Origin: an uncultured Lachnospiraceae bacterium
GTDB taxonomy: Bacteria > Bacillota > Clostridia > Lachnospirales > Lachnospiraceae
DNA length: 60,222 nt
NCBI GenBank assembly: GCA_944383835.1
Contig: CALWRE010000036.1
Coordinates: forward strand, 1 to 60,222
Reading direction: 5' to 3'
Of this stretch, positions 49,654 to 58,775 are shown piece after piece. A program made the position numbers and the translations under genes. The notes beneath the pieces are model-generated. The model did no database searches. It had not been told where the DNA came from and saw only the letters and a program-made list of their open reading frames with translations. How positions within the stretch are numbered: position 1 is the first letter of the stretch; each line of letters opens with the position of its first letter.

Positions 49654-50038
49654 CCCTTCTCCTCCGTCAAATCCCATTATCACTATATCACTATGCCACT
49701 ATTTCCCTACGTCTCTATATTTCCATATCTCTTTACCTCTTTACCTCTTTACCTCTTTACCTTCCTACCTTCTTACCTCTCTGCCTTTTCCGCTTTATCT
49801 CTTCTCCCATTATAACATCTCTTTCGATTTTCTCAATGTCCCCTCATCCCCCTCCCAATAATTTATTCATCTCATCCCAGCTATTCGTCTCGTCCCATCC
49901 AAATAATCTTTCCTGCAGTCTTCTCAAAAATGGTCAACGCCTTATAATAGATAGTAACCAGTTTGGTCAATATCCGCCGCATTGGCAATCAGGATATCTG
50001 GACGGCCGCGGCAAATTTCATACAGGGAGGTTCTTTAC
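49654..50038. other. Intergenic region with pyrimidine-rich tandem repeat
   Basis: 385 bp. An 8-bp unit CTTTACCT repeats about four times at 49731-49762 and decays into TTACCTCT-like copies to about 49780; 49680-49730 has TATCACTA repeats. The second part contains the promoter and operator of the TetR gene at 50039. No credible gene. Confidence 0.7.
49943..49969 (+). promoter_or_regulatory. -10 box and palindromic operator before TetR-ABC operon
   Basis: TATAAT at 49943-49948 is followed by TAACCAGTTTGGTCA (49955-49969), an imperfect palindrome of the TRACCA-N3-TGGTYA type often bound by TetR proteins. A further TGGTCAA lies at 49931-49937. The -35 is weak. Confidence 0.5.
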
Positions 50039-50671
50039 GTGAATGATAAATTTTATTCCCTGCCAGAAGCAAAACGGCAGGCCATTTTAAACGCAGGGTA
50101 TCGCGTCTTTTCGCAGAACAGCTACCGAAAAAGCCCTATGCAGGAGATTGCGGACGCCGCCGGGATCAGCAAGTCCCTGCTATTCCATTATTTTCACAAT
50201 AAAAAAGAGCTTTACCTCTTTCTATGGGAAAGCTGCGGCCATATTTCCATAGACACAATGACCCGCTACGGCTGTTATGAACAAAGGGGTTTATTTGAAA
50301 TGATGGAACAGGGACTTCGCGCCAAAATCGACATCATGAAAAAATATCCCTGCATGGGGGCTTTTGTAATCCGCGCCTTCTATGAAACGGATCCTGCTGT
50401 CTGCACCGATATCCAGAAAAGCTTTCAGCGTTTTAAGGCCTTGAAAAGCGACGACGCCCTGGCCCGCCTGGATCCGGAGCAGTTTGTCGAAGGGCTGGAT
50501 CTGGAAAAAATGCGTCGGGAAATGTATCTTGCCTCCGAGGGCTACCTGTGGGAATTCCAGCAAAGAAACTCTCTGCTTACCGGCGCAGACATCGACAGCA
50601 TAGAAAAAGACTTTAGGGAACTGATTGAATTCTGGAAACAAATTTATCTGAGGAAATCTGAGGAAATCTGA
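50039..50671 (+). CDS. TetR family transcriptional regulator
   Basis: 210 aa; the start is GTG 50039 with GGGAGG 8 nt upstream. HTH: SPMQEIADAAGISKSLLFHYFHNKKELYLFL. First of an operon with an ABC ATPase and permease (13 bp to the ATPase), so it probably represses this exporter. Includes a 10-bp direct repeat (GAGGAAATCT) at its 3' end. Confidence 0.93.
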   Translation: MNDKFYSLPEAKRQAILNAGYRVFSQNSYRKSPMQEIADAAGISKSLLFHYFHNKKELYLFLWESCGHISIDTMTRYGCYEQRGLFEMMEQGLRAKIDIMKKYPCMGAFVIRAFYETDPAVCTDIQKSFQRFKALKSDDALARLDPEQFVEGLDLEKMRREMYLASEGYLWEFQQRNSLLTGADIDSIEKDFRELIEFWKQIYLRKSEEI

Positions 50672-50684
50672 GGGAACCTGAAAA

Positions 50685-51614
50685 ATGACAAACGCAATCT
50701 GCGCAAGAGCGCTTACCAAATATTACGGAAAGATTCGCGGAATCGTTGGTCTGAATTTAGAAGTAATGGAAGGCGATTTCTATGGCTTCATCGGCCCCAA
50801 CGGAGCCGGCAAAAGCACTGCCATCCGCACCTTGCTGGGACTGATTCGCCCGGACAGCGGCAGGGCGGAAATTTTCGGAATGGATATTGCAGCCAACCGA
50901 GAACAGATTCTCGCACAGACCGGATACCTCCCGTCGGAAACAGCTTTTTATTTCGGCAGAAAGGTGCAGGATATCCTGCAGCTCTCCGCCAATCTGCGCC
51001 GCCGTGACTGCCGCCGAACCGCAAAAGAACTGTGTGAAAGGCTGCGGCTGGATCCCGGACGCAAAATAGAGGAACTCTCCTACGGCAACCGCAAAAAGGC
51101 AGGCATCGTCTGCGCCCTCCAGCACAATCCCCGCCTCTGCATCCTGGACGAACCCACCGGAGGACTGGATCCTTTGGCCCAGCGGGAATTTTTTTCCATT
51201 CTCAAAGAGAGAAACCGCCAGGGAGCGACCATTTTTCTCTCTTCCCATGTCCTGTCTGAAATCGAACGCCACTGCAGCCAGGCGGCCATCCTGCGCGAAG
51301 GAACCGTCATTGCTTCCGGCACTGTGGCGGAACTTTCCCGGACAAGTGCCCGGCGCGTAACGCTTGCGGGAAATTTTACCGGCGATAACAATATCGGCTG
51401 TTTTCAAGATTTCATCCGGGATTACCAGCAGGAGGAAGGACGCATCAGCTTTCTCTACAGCGGGGACATAAACCGCCTGCTTCAGGTGCTGACTTGTTTT
51501 TCTCTCCGCGACCTTACAATCTCTGAGCCGAATCTGGAAGAAATTTTTCTCCATTATTACGCCAACGCTCATTCCATGGAAGGAGAAGTACAAAATGACT
51601 CTGACCTGTCATGA
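50685..51614 (+). CDS. ABC transporter ATP-binding protein (ABC-2 exporter)
   Basis: 309 aa. Walker A GPNGAGKST, signature LSYGNRKK, Walker B LCILDEPTGGLDP, H-loop SSHVLSE, plus the C-terminal domain ending in PNLEEIFLHYYA, typical of drug-type exporters. Overlaps the permease gene by 20 bp. Confidence 0.92.
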   Translation: MTNAICARALTKYYGKIRGIVGLNLEVMEGDFYGFIGPNGAGKSTAIRTLLGLIRPDSGRAEIFGMDIAANREQILAQTGYLPSETAFYFGRKVQDILQLSANLRRRDCRRTAKELCERLRLDPGRKIEELSYGNRKKAGIVCALQHNPRLCILDEPTGGLDPLAQREFFSILKERNRQGATIFLSSHVLSEIERHCSQAAILREGTVIASGTVAELSRTSARRVTLAGNFTGDNNIGCFQDFIRDYQQEEGRISFLYSGDINRLLQVLTCFSLRDLTISEPNLEEIFLHYYANAHSMEGEVQNDSDLS

Positions 51615-52380
51615 ATTAAAGCAAGGAAGGCTCTCCCTGCTGATCTGGACTGCCTCGATCGGCTTTCTTCTGGCCGTCTGTATATTCCTGTATCCGGAAA
51701 TGAAGGAGGATATGGACGGCATCAGCGATATGTTTGCCTCCATGGGCAGCTTTTCCGCCGCCTTCGGCATGGATCAGATTGATTTCGGCACGCTGCCTGG
51801 TTTCTATGCAGTCGAATGCGGAAACATCCTGGGCCTGGGCGGAGCCTTTTATGCCGCCCTCTGCTCCATATCCATTCTATCCAAAGAAGAAAAGGATCAC
51901 ACCGCCGAATTTCTGCTGACCCAGCCTGTCAGCCGGATACGGCTCGTCCTGGAAAAATTGGCCGCTGTCTTTTTGCAGCTCATTCTGATGAACCTCGTCC
52001 TTTTCGCCCTGGCCGCCGTATCCATCGCAGCCATCGGCGAAGCCCTTCCCATCCGAGAACTCATCCTGCTGCATGGAGCCTTCCTCTTTCTGCAGCTGGA
52101 ACTGGCAGCCATCTGCTTCGGTATTTCCGCCTTCATTCGCCGCGGCGGCCTGGGCATCGGCCTGGGCATCGCGGCCATCCTCTACTTCCTGAATCTCATC
52201 GCCAATATTGCCAAAAGTGCGGAATTTCTGCGTTTCATCACCCCCTTTGCCTATGCCGACGGAGCCGATATCCTGGCCTCCCACAGCCTGGATGCGGGTC
52301 TCTTGGCCCTGGGCTTTACCTACGGCGCCCTGGGAATCGCTGTCGCCTGCATTAAATACTGCCGCAAGGATATCCGCTGA
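51595..52380 (+). CDS. ABC-2 type permease
   Basis: 261 aa with six helices; KEEKDHTAEFLLTQPVSRIRLVLEKL is the amphipathic segment typical of this class. Pairs with the ATPase as an exporter under TetR control. Substrate unknown. Confidence 0.88.
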   Translation: MTLTCHELKQGRLSLLIWTASIGFLLAVCIFLYPEMKEDMDGISDMFASMGSFSAAFGMDQIDFGTLPGFYAVECGNILGLGGAFYAALCSISILSKEEKDHTAEFLLTQPVSRIRLVLEKLAAVFLQLILMNLVLFALAAVSIAAIGEALPIRELILLHGAFLFLQLELAAICFGISAFIRRGGLGIGLGIAAILYFLNLIANIAKSAEFLRFITPFAYADGADILASHSLDAGLLALGFTYGALGIAVACIKYCRKDIR

Positions 52381-52454
52381 TGCAACGCGGATAGCTGACA
52401 CAGATAACCGATGCAGATAATATGGGCTGCGCAGTGTCCTTGCCCTCCCGCGCT

Positions 52455-53519
52455 TTACCGGTGGGAGCCAGGCACCTCCGCCTGAACGCCGTATCGAAGG
52501 GTCTTATACACGGCTGTACCGATTTCAGCCGCCGTAACGAGGGCAAAGAAAACAAGCAAAGCATCGGAGACAAGATCTCCATCCCATTTTTCCAGGAAAA
52601 GAGAGGCAGCAGGACTCATCTGATCTCCTAAGAGTTCTTTCAGCCGCTCACCGAAATCCGGATTCCAGAAAGGAAAAACCTTGAGCGCCAGAAAAGTCAA
52701 TATCAGCTGCAGACTTCCGCAGACGATGCTGCTTGCCATCACGGCCTTATTGTAATATCCGGCAATCAGCCGGAAAATATCGTCCGCCAGCCCGATTGCC
52801 AGAGACAAGACAAAAAGGGGCAGGATCTGATCCCACTGCGCCAGATTGAGGATCTGCAGAGGAAAAAACTCCTCGCCGTTTTTGAAAACCCCGTCAAAGA
52901 AACTGGGGGCAAAGATCAGCAGAATACCGAAAATCACCGTGAAAACGATGCTCACAATGCAGTCGCCTCTGCTGATCAGAGCTTTTTTGTGAGGGATCGG
53001 CGACAGATAATCCGGCGTCCAGAACTTTTTTCCGCCGGCAAAATTATCGCCCAAATCTTGAACACGCCACTGAGTTTCCTGCTTTTTATCCAGCTGAATC
53101 TTGCCGCGCTCCATCAGAGCAAAGAGCAGGGTTACCATTCCAAAAGCCCCTATGCAGGAGGAAAAGAGGTTTCCAACCCCTCCCGCCGCATTCATAACGC
53201 TGCCCTCTCGGAATCCCTGGACAGCAGAGGCAATGAGCACCGTAACCGCCGTACAGACCAGTACGATCTTCAAAAGCCAGATATAGGTGTCAAAATATTC
53301 CGGGCCGATCAGGCAGCGACTGCCATCCTGATATTTCCGCGCAAATTCCCTGGGATCTCCCAGCTTCGTCAGCACTGCCTCCATGGACGGCTCCGTCTCC
53401 CTCATGTCTCCGATGAGCTCCTGAAGTTCCATGCTCACCTCCTGGCGCTGCTCCCGCGGCAGATGCCGTACCACCTGATAAATGTAACGCTCCATCAATT
53501 CCTTTTCTCTGGAATTCAT
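52455..53519 (-). CDS. HAAS-domain membrane protein (PadR partner)
   Basis: 354 aa. The N-terminal 75 residues (MERYIYQVVRHLPREQRQEV, LTKLGDPREFARKY) are the HAAS signalling domain that occurs with PadR regulators; seven to eight membrane helices follow. ATG 53519 overlaps the PadR stop (ATGA). Likely acts with PadR in sensing an envelope signal. Confidence 0.82.
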   Translation of the reverse strand: MNSREKELMERYIYQVVRHLPREQRQEVSMELQELIGDMRETEPSMEAVLTKLGDPREFARKYQDGSRCLIGPEYFDTYIWLLKIVLVCTAVTVLIASAVQGFREGSVMNAAGGVGNLFSSCIGAFGMVTLLFALMERGKIQLDKKQETQWRVQDLGDNFAGGKKFWTPDYLSPIPHKKALISRGDCIVSIVFTVIFGILLIFAPSFFDGVFKNGEEFFPLQILNLAQWDQILPLFVLSLAIGLADDIFRLIAGYYNKAVMASSIVCGSLQLILTFLALKVFPFWNPDFGERLKELLGDQMSPAASLFLEKWDGDLVSDALLVFFALVTAAEIGTAVYKTLRYGVQAEVPGSHR

Positions 53520-53860
53520 CCTCTCTCCTCCTCCAAAAGTTTTTCCATGCCGGCGGCCAGTTCCTCCCACTGTGTCCGCAGCTTCTGATAAATCTCGTCT
53601 CCATAGGCTGTACGCCTGTAATATTTTCTCGGCTTCGATCCGCCGGTCTCCCACATACTCTCCAAAAGCCCCTGCTTCTCCAGACGGCGAAGAAGAGGAT
53701 ACAGCGTGTTGGGATCGATCGCGACTCCCTTTTCCTCCAGGCTCTGCACCAACGAATACCCGTATTTTTTCTCCTTCATCTGACTGAGAACGCTTAACAC
53801 CAGCGTTCCCCGCCGCAATTCCATTGAAAGATTTTCCAGCAAATTTCTTTCTTCTCCCAC
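53516..53860 (-). CDS. PadR family transcriptional regulator
   Basis: 114 aa from GTG 53860, which has GGAGG 9 nt upstream. ELRRGTLVLSVLSQMKEKKYGYSLVQSLEEKG and PNTLYPLLRRLEKQGLLES form the PadR winged helix. An internal ATG at 53824 lacks a good site. Promoter with an internal palindrome (next entry) suggests autorepression. Confidence 0.93.
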   Translation of the reverse strand: MGEERNLLENLSMELRRGTLVLSVLSQMKEKKYGYSLVQSLEEKGVAIDPNTLYPLLRRLEKQGLLESMWETGGSKPRKYYRRTAYGDEIYQKLRTQWEELAAGMEKLLEEERG

Positions 53861-53881
53861 TTCTTCACACCTCCTACTGGC

Positions 53882-53911
53882 ATTATACTGTATATTGCAC
53901 AGTATTGTCAA
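53882..53911 (-). promoter_or_regulatory. padR promoter with operator in the spacer
   Basis: Minus strand TTGACA (53911-53906), 18 bp, TATAAT (53887-53882). ATACTGT-N7-ACAGTAT (53885-53905), a perfect 7-7-7 inverted repeat, fills the spacer, like known PadR operators (ATGT-N8-ACAT type). Confidence 0.85.
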
Positions 53912-53975
53912 TATTAAAATATATTTATTTTAACTTTATTTCAGATTTAACTGCTGTTTCATTTTCAGATGCAGC

Positions 53976-54005
53976 AAAATACCGGGCCCCTTTGTCGGGG
54001 CCCGG
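53976..54005 (-). terminator. Terminator of the GyrI-like operon
   Basis: CCGGGCCCC/GGGGCCCGG stem (53982-53990 with 53997-54005) followed on the minus strand by TATTTTGC. Confidence 0.75.
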
Positions 54006-54074
54006 CCAGTTCAGTTCCTGCTTCTGTCATTCTTCTATCATTTCTATAATTTCTTCTGCTTCCTTTTATAAGTT

Positions 54075-54710
54075 CTATTCCGCTGTCCTAACCGGATGGC
54101 GGATCACCGTCTTTAGGTTTTCCGGCTTGCAGCGGCGCGCATCGCTCAGATAGATTTCATGGTGATAGCGGTACTCAGAAAAGTCCTCTTCCAATCCCTG
54201 CTCCCGCACATATTCCTCCATCTGCCGCACCGTCTCCGGCTCGTCGTCATAAGGGCCGATATGCATACACTGCACACACAGACCTTCTTCATACGGCAAA
54301 AACTCCACCGCGCTGAAATCCATTTCTTTCTTTACCGTCGCCTCTTCGATGGCCCAGGCAAATTCCTCCGGAGTGACAAAGTCCGGCAGGCGGATCAGGG
54401 AAATCCACTGAAACTCCTCCTTGCGGCTGTAATCGACTCCCTTTCTCCCTTCCTGCCACCAGAACCCTTCCAGCGGCGGAACCACATAGTCAAAATACCC
54501 GGCCATCCGGTGCGCCCCCATTTTGCTCATCTTGATGGTATAGGCCACCCCGTACAGAAGGCCAATGGACGCCTTGTAGGCCCCTCCTTCCGCATTGGGA
54601 TCGCCCTGCCCCCTTACCGCGATGAAATTCATCGCCGGGACTCTGACAATCTGCGGTTTTCTCGGCGGCAGATAAAATTCCTTATATTCCTTCTTGTAAT
54701 CAAACGCCAT
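54075..54710 (-). CDS. GyrI-like small-molecule-binding domain protein
   Basis: 211 aa. RVPAMNFIAVRGQGDPN and CVQCMHIGPYDDEPETVRQMEEYV place it in the GyrI-like/SOUL-related group; HHEIYLSDARRCKPENLKTVIRHPV is the usual end. Members bind or hydrolyse small aromatic compounds or act as sensors. It overlaps the TfoX gene by 11 bp. ATG 54710 has GGAGGAAAAA upstream. Confidence 0.88.
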   Translation of the reverse strand: MAFDYKKEYKEFYLPPRKPQIVRVPAMNFIAVRGQGDPNAEGGAYKASIGLLYGVAYTIKMSKMGAHRMAGYFDYVVPPLEGFWWQEGRKGVDYSRKEEFQWISLIRLPDFVTPEEFAWAIEEATVKKEMDFSAVEFLPYEEGLCVQCMHIGPYDDEPETVRQMEEYVREQGLEEDFSEYRYHHEIYLSDARRCKPENLKTVIRHPVRTAE

Positions 54711-55029
54711 TTTTTCCTCCTGTCCTCCGCGGTTCCGGCAGAGCCTCCCAGGTGGCCTGCACAAGCTCCGCGAGAAATTCTCTGTCGTCAATATCCTCCA
54801 TCAAAAAGTAGTCTTTCGCCCCTTCATAAGGCGGGGCTTTCGGCACATCCGGAAAAGCCCGCTCTGTCTCCGGCGTGATCTTCACAAAAAGCTGGTTGTC
54901 ACAGATTACACCCATAAACTTTCCATCGCAGTACCACCCGTATTCGCCGAACATCCGCCGGCAGCGGATTGCCCCTGCCAGCCGCAGCTGTTCCGCTGCG
55001 TATTCCACAAACTCTTTGCTGCTAGCCAT
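54700..55029 (-). CDS. TfoX N-terminal domain protein
   Basis: 109 aa. MFGEYGWYCDGKFMGVICDNQLFVKIT is the TfoX/Sxy N-terminal signature; the C-terminal domain of competence TfoX is absent, as in most Firmicutes versions. Function unclear. Middle of a WYL-TfoX-GyrI-like run. Confidence 0.92.
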   Translation of the reverse strand: MASSKEFVEYAAEQLRLAGAIRCRRMFGEYGWYCDGKFMGVICDNQLFVKITPETERAFPDVPKAPPYEGAKDYFLMEDIDDREFLAELVQATWEALPEPRRTGGKNGV

Positions 55030-55041
55030 CCGGCATCCCTC

Positions 55042-55950
55042 CTACTTTTCCCGGTAACGCTCATAGAGAGTCTCTCCCAGGGCGGCCAGCCTCTCCCGCA
55101 GATAAGCTGGCTCCAGAAGCTCCGCCCCTTCCCGGAAAGAAAGAATCCAGCTTAAAATGCTGTCCTCGTCCGAAAAAGCGAAGGTAAACAACAGCCTCCC
55201 GTCCGCCTGCACCGCAAAACAATCCGGCCCGTAATCCTCCACCAGCCTCCAGCGATACTCCGGCGCAATCAGCGCCTTTACCCGGCAGAGAGGCGGAAAC
55301 ACCCTCTCATTGGACAGATCCGGCAGAGGGGCCTGGCGCTTTGCAAAGAAATCCCCCGCCTCCATCTCCGTCATCCGGTTCAGCTTAAACAGCCGGTAAT
55401 CCTCCCGCTCCATGCAGTATCCCCAGACATACCAGCTGGCCCACCGAAAGACCAGATCATAGGGTTCCATCAGCCTCCTGGATTCCCCCTTCGGTGAAAA
55501 ATAGCGAAACCTCACCTGCCGGCCGTCCTCTATGGCCCCGCGAAGCAGTTCGATTTTGGGAGCGAGCGCCGACTTGCTCCAGGCAGACAGGTCGATCAGA
55601 ATATGCTGTCCGCCCGGAGTTAGGGCCTCCGCCCCCGCCGACAGTTTTTCCATCAGCTGCGCATAACGGCTGGTACCGCTGACGCTGTCCAGGCTGCGCA
55701 GCCCCTCCAGGATTGCCTGCATATCCGAACGGGTCAGCAGCGTGCGGTCCATTTTATAGCCCTCCATGATAGAGATGCCGCCTCCCGCCCCCTGCTCCGT
55801 CCGAATCGGAATGCCCGCCCGGCACAGATTTTCGATGTCCCGGCTGATGGTGCGGCGCGATACCTCGAATTTTTCCGCCAGATACGGGGCCGTCACCTTC
55901 TCCCGCTGGAGCAGAACCGCCAGAATGCCAATCATACGGTCAATCTTCAT
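55042..55950 (-). CDS. YafY-type WYL-domain transcriptional regulator
   Basis: 302 aa: an N-terminal HTH (YLAEKFEVSRRTISRDIENL), the WYL domain (VRFRYFSPKGESRRLMEPYDLVFRWASWYVWGYC) and a C-terminal WCX region. Likely controls the TfoX/GyrI-like genes 12 bp downstream. Confidence 0.93.
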   Translation of the reverse strand: MKIDRMIGILAVLLQREKVTAPYLAEKFEVSRRTISRDIENLCRAGIPIRTEQGAGGGISIMEGYKMDRTLLTRSDMQAILEGLRSLDSVSGTSRYAQLMEKLSAGAEALTPGGQHILIDLSAWSKSALAPKIELLRGAIEDGRQVRFRYFSPKGESRRLMEPYDLVFRWASWYVWGYCMEREDYRLFKLNRMTEMEAGDFFAKRQAPLPDLSNERVFPPLCRVKALIAPEYRWRLVEDYGPDCFAVQADGRLLFTFAFSDEDSILSWILSFREGAELLEPAYLRERLAALGETLYERYREK

Positions 55951-56040
55951 CCCCTCGCGCTTTCCCTCCTATCCCTATCCTGTCCGTTCCCGCTTCACTA
56001 TATTTATATCACAGGAATCATGACAACAGTGCGTCCTGTT

Positions 56041-56820
56041 TCAAAAGTTTTTCGCCCTTTCCGTCATCCTGCACATCAGCCCTCCCATCGTCAGGGGCCA
56101 GAGATAGCACAGGCGCATCTGAAATTGCTGCCAAAGGCTGTGGCAGATCACAAAGCGCCTGGAATCAATATGCCGCGCCAATCCTTCTCCTACTTTCTGC
56201 GGCGAGGCCATAAATTCGGCCGGTACAGGCAGAGGCGAAGAAGACCTCGTCTGTGTGAGAGGCGGATGAAAAAGATGCACGCTGATCCCATATCTGCGGT
56301 ACTCCAGTTCCAGACATTTGGCCAGAGCCTCAATGCCTCCCTTACTGACCGCATACGGACTGACGTTTTCAAACCCCGTAACGCCTACGCCGGAGCTGGT
56401 GAAAATAAGCCTGCCGGATCTCTGCTTTTTCATATAAGGCAGCACTGCAGCCGCCAGATGCCGGGCTCCGTACAGATTTACCCCCAGCACAGCCTGAAAT
56501 GTCGCATCCTCTGTCTCTTCAAAAGGAAGGTAAGCGAAACGGCAGGCATTGTGCACGGCGATATCGACAGAGCCCCATCGCCTGACAGCCTCCCCCACGC
56601 ACCGAGCCACCGCCTTCTCATCGCTTGTATCACAGAGATGGGCGGCAAAATTCTCCCCATATCTCTCCTGAAAATCTGTCAGATTTTCCGTCTCCCGGTC
56701 CAGTACGGCCACCCGGTTTCCCTCCTGCAAAAGGCTCCCGGCCAGATAGTATCCGATTCCCTGATTGCCGCCTGTGACAATTACCATTCTCCCCTTCTTC
56801 TCTCCGTTTCTCTTTCCCAT
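56041..56820 (-). CDS. Short-chain dehydrogenase/reductase
   Basis: 259 aa. The cofactor motif TGGNQGIGYYL, the NxxY-type segment HNACRF, the catalytic Ser (FTSSGVG) and YAVSKGG (Tyr-x-x-x-Lys). Asp in VAVLDRE suggests NAD(H). Starts directly after the TetR stop, so both are co-transcribed. Substrate unknown. Confidence 0.92.
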   Translation of the reverse strand: MGKRNGEKKGRMVIVTGGNQGIGYYLAGSLLQEGNRVAVLDRETENLTDFQERYGENFAAHLCDTSDEKAVARCVGEAVRRWGSVDIAVHNACRFAYLPFEETEDATFQAVLGVNLYGARHLAAAVLPYMKKQRSGRLIFTSSGVGVTGFENVSPYAVSKGGIEALAKCLELEYRRYGISVHLFHPPLTQTRSSSPLPVPAEFMASPQKVGEGLARHIDSRRFVICHSLWQQFQMRLCYLWPLTMGGLMCRMTERAKNF

Positions 56821-57447
56821 TTACATAAGCCCCCTGTCCCGGAAAAAAACTGTGATCTGCCGCCCTGCCTCCTGCCGAAACCGCTCCTTCTTTTCCTCCG
56901 TCAGTTCTCCGCCCGTCAGATAGCGCTCAAAGCAAAGAAAAATAGGCGAATAATACTGCATTGCCAGCATTTCACTGTCTGCCTGCGGCAGGATTCCCTG
57001 TTCCATCAAAAGAGAAAATACCTTTTCCTGAAACCGCAGAGGCTTCTCAAACATCCACTGGTCGTAGGCCTCCCGGACAACCATATCGCCTCCCTGCTCC
57101 ATGCGCAAAAGGCGCAGAAAAGAATTGCAGAAAGGATCCAGCAGATATTCTTCAAAAAAGGCCTGCGTTGCCCCCTCTCCAAACCCAGGTCCCTGACAGG
57201 GCGCAGCTTTTACGGCAAGCTCCTTTTCCAGACGCCTCATCAGCGCCCCGGCCCTTTCCTCAAAACGCTCCTTCAGCACCTGGAAGATCTCTCTCTTATT
57301 CTGAAAATAATAATACAGCGTGCTCTCCTTAATGGGAACCAGCCTGCAGATATCCCGAATCGATACCGCCGAATATCCCTTTTGGGAAAACAGCTCCAGA
57401 GAAATATCCAATATTTTCTCCTTTGTTCGTCCCTCTGCCATGATCAT
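56821..57447 (-). CDS. TetR family transcriptional regulator
   Basis: 208 aa; HTH YSAVSIRDICRLVPIKESTLYYYFQNKREIF. ATG 57441 (MAEGRTKE) is an alternative start. It is followed without gap by the SDR gene. Two identical-type operators in the promoter suggest autoregulation of the pair. Confidence 0.93.
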   Translation of the reverse strand: MIMAEGRTKEKILDISLELFSQKGYSAVSIRDICRLVPIKESTLYYYFQNKREIFQVLKERFEERAGALMRRLEKELAVKAAPCQGPGFGEGATQAFFEEYLLDPFCNSFLRLLRMEQGGDMVVREAYDQWMFEKPLRFQEKVFSLLMEQGILPQADSEMLAMQYYSPIFLCFERYLTGGELTEEKKERFRQEAGRQITVFFRDRGLM

Positions 57448-57483
57448 CCTCCCGTCTTTTTCTCTTCGTTGTTCAGGGAAAAT

Positions 57484-57532
57484 TCTAACAGTTGTTAGAT
57501 TTTATTTTATCTAACGCTCGTTAGATTGTCAA
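57484..57532 (-). promoter_or_regulatory. Promoter with two TCTAAC-N4-GTTAGA operators
   Basis: Minus strand TTGACA (57532-57527), 17 bp, TAAAAT (57509-57504). TCTAAC-N4-GTTAGA fills the spacer (57510-57525) and recurs just downstream (57484-57499). Strong case for repression by the TetR at 56821-57447. Confidence 0.85.
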
Positions 57533-57662
57533 GCAAAAGAAAATATATCCGGACTGGCGCCATCCGCGCAAAGCTGGTATACTCTACTTAAACGTAAACT
57601 TATACCCATATTTATACTTTACGATTACCCTTACGATCATAAGCTTGATACAGGAGGATTTT

Positions 57663-58745
57663 ATGGCGCTTTCTCAGCTTGTCTGGTCTCTGGACGATAA
57701 ACAGCCTCTGCAGCCTTCGGAACTGACCGATGAAAAAGAATTGGAAGAACTTCTGGAAAAACATATCGAACTGCTCAACCCCAACTGGATGGTCATTGGC
57801 CGCCAGGTCGCCACGCCGGCCGGCAAACGCATCGACCTGCTCTGCATGGACCGGGACGGCGACCTTATCGTTGTGGAGCTAAAGAAAAATCTGACGCCCC
57901 GAGAGGTTACGGCCCAAGCAATCGACTACGCCGCCTCCGTGTCCGCATTCACCTCCGCAGTCGTCGCCGATCTCTATCTGGAATATGCCAGAACCTACCT
58001 GCAGCGGGAAGAAAACCTGGACAAAGCATTCCGGCAGAAATACAATGTTCCCCTCGATGAGGAGATCATCAACCAGCAAAACGTCAAAATGGTCATTGTG
58101 GCAACTGCCATGGACAGCAGCACAGAGCGCATTATCACCTACCTGCGCGACACCTATATGGTGGACATCAATATCCTGTTCTTCCGCGTGTTCGCCTATG
58201 AAGGAAAGCGCTTTATCAGCCGGGCCTGGTTTGCAGAGGATGCCGAGGAAACGCCTGCGCCGGTCGGCTCCGCCGGCCAGTGGAACGGAGAATACTACGT
58301 CTCCTTCGGTTCCGGCTCCCGCCGCTGGGAGGACGCCAGACAATACGGTTTCATCTCGGGCGGCGGCGGTTCCTGGTACAGCCAAACCCTCAAAATGCTG
58401 GAACCCGGCGACCGCGTTTGGGTCAATATTCCCCACACCGGCTACGTCGGCGTGGGCATTGTGGAATCCCCTTCGACGCTTGCCAGCGAGGTGCATTTCC
58501 TGGTGGACGGCAAGGAAAAATCCCTTTCCGAACTGCCGCTCAAAGGCCGGTATCCGGCAGATAAAAACGACCTTGAAAAGGCCGAATACATTGTGAAAGT
58601 CCATTGGTGCAAGACCGTTCCGGCCAGCCAGGCCGTCCGGGAAACCGGTTTCTTCGGCAACCAGAATACCGTATGCCGCCCCCAGGCTTATAAATGGAAC
58701 TTCACCGTCAAACGGCTGAAAGAAATCTGGCATATCGAAGAGTGA
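57663..58745 (+). CDS. NucS/DUF91-like PD-(D/E)xK nuclease-domain protein
   Basis: 360 aa. The N-terminal 120 residues carry a nuclease core: EELLEKHIELLNPNWMVIGRQ, GKRIDLLCMDRDGDLIVVELKKN with the D...ExK residues, and QAIDYAASV. This is close to the endonuclease NucS/DUF91 group. The C-terminal region (about 210-360; WNGEYYVSFGSGSRRWEDARQYGF, GDRVWVNIPHTGYVGVG) looks like a beta-rich, possibly PUA/EVE-like binding domain. The ATG has AGGAGG. DNA repair or defence roles are possible. Confidence 0.8.
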   Translation: MALSQLVWSLDDKQPLQPSELTDEKELEELLEKHIELLNPNWMVIGRQVATPAGKRIDLLCMDRDGDLIVVELKKNLTPREVTAQAIDYAASVSAFTSAVVADLYLEYARTYLQREENLDKAFRQKYNVPLDEEIINQQNVKMVIVATAMDSSTERIITYLRDTYMVDINILFFRVFAYEGKRFISRAWFAEDAEETPAPVGSAGQWNGEYYVSFGSGSRRWEDARQYGFISGGGGSWYSQTLKMLEPGDRVWVNIPHTGYVGVGIVESPSTLASEVHFLVDGKEKSLSELPLKGRYPADKNDLEKAEYIVKVHWCKTVPASQAVRETGFFGNQNTVCRPQAYKWNFTVKRLKEIWHIEE

Positions 58746-58775
58746 CAATATTGAAGAATGCAGGGAGAATGACAG

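Noticed and set aside
49731..49790. Short tandem repeats considered as a CRISPR array
   Set aside because: Period of 8 bp without spacers; simple pyrimidine-rich repeat. No CRISPR array or cas gene was seen in the window.
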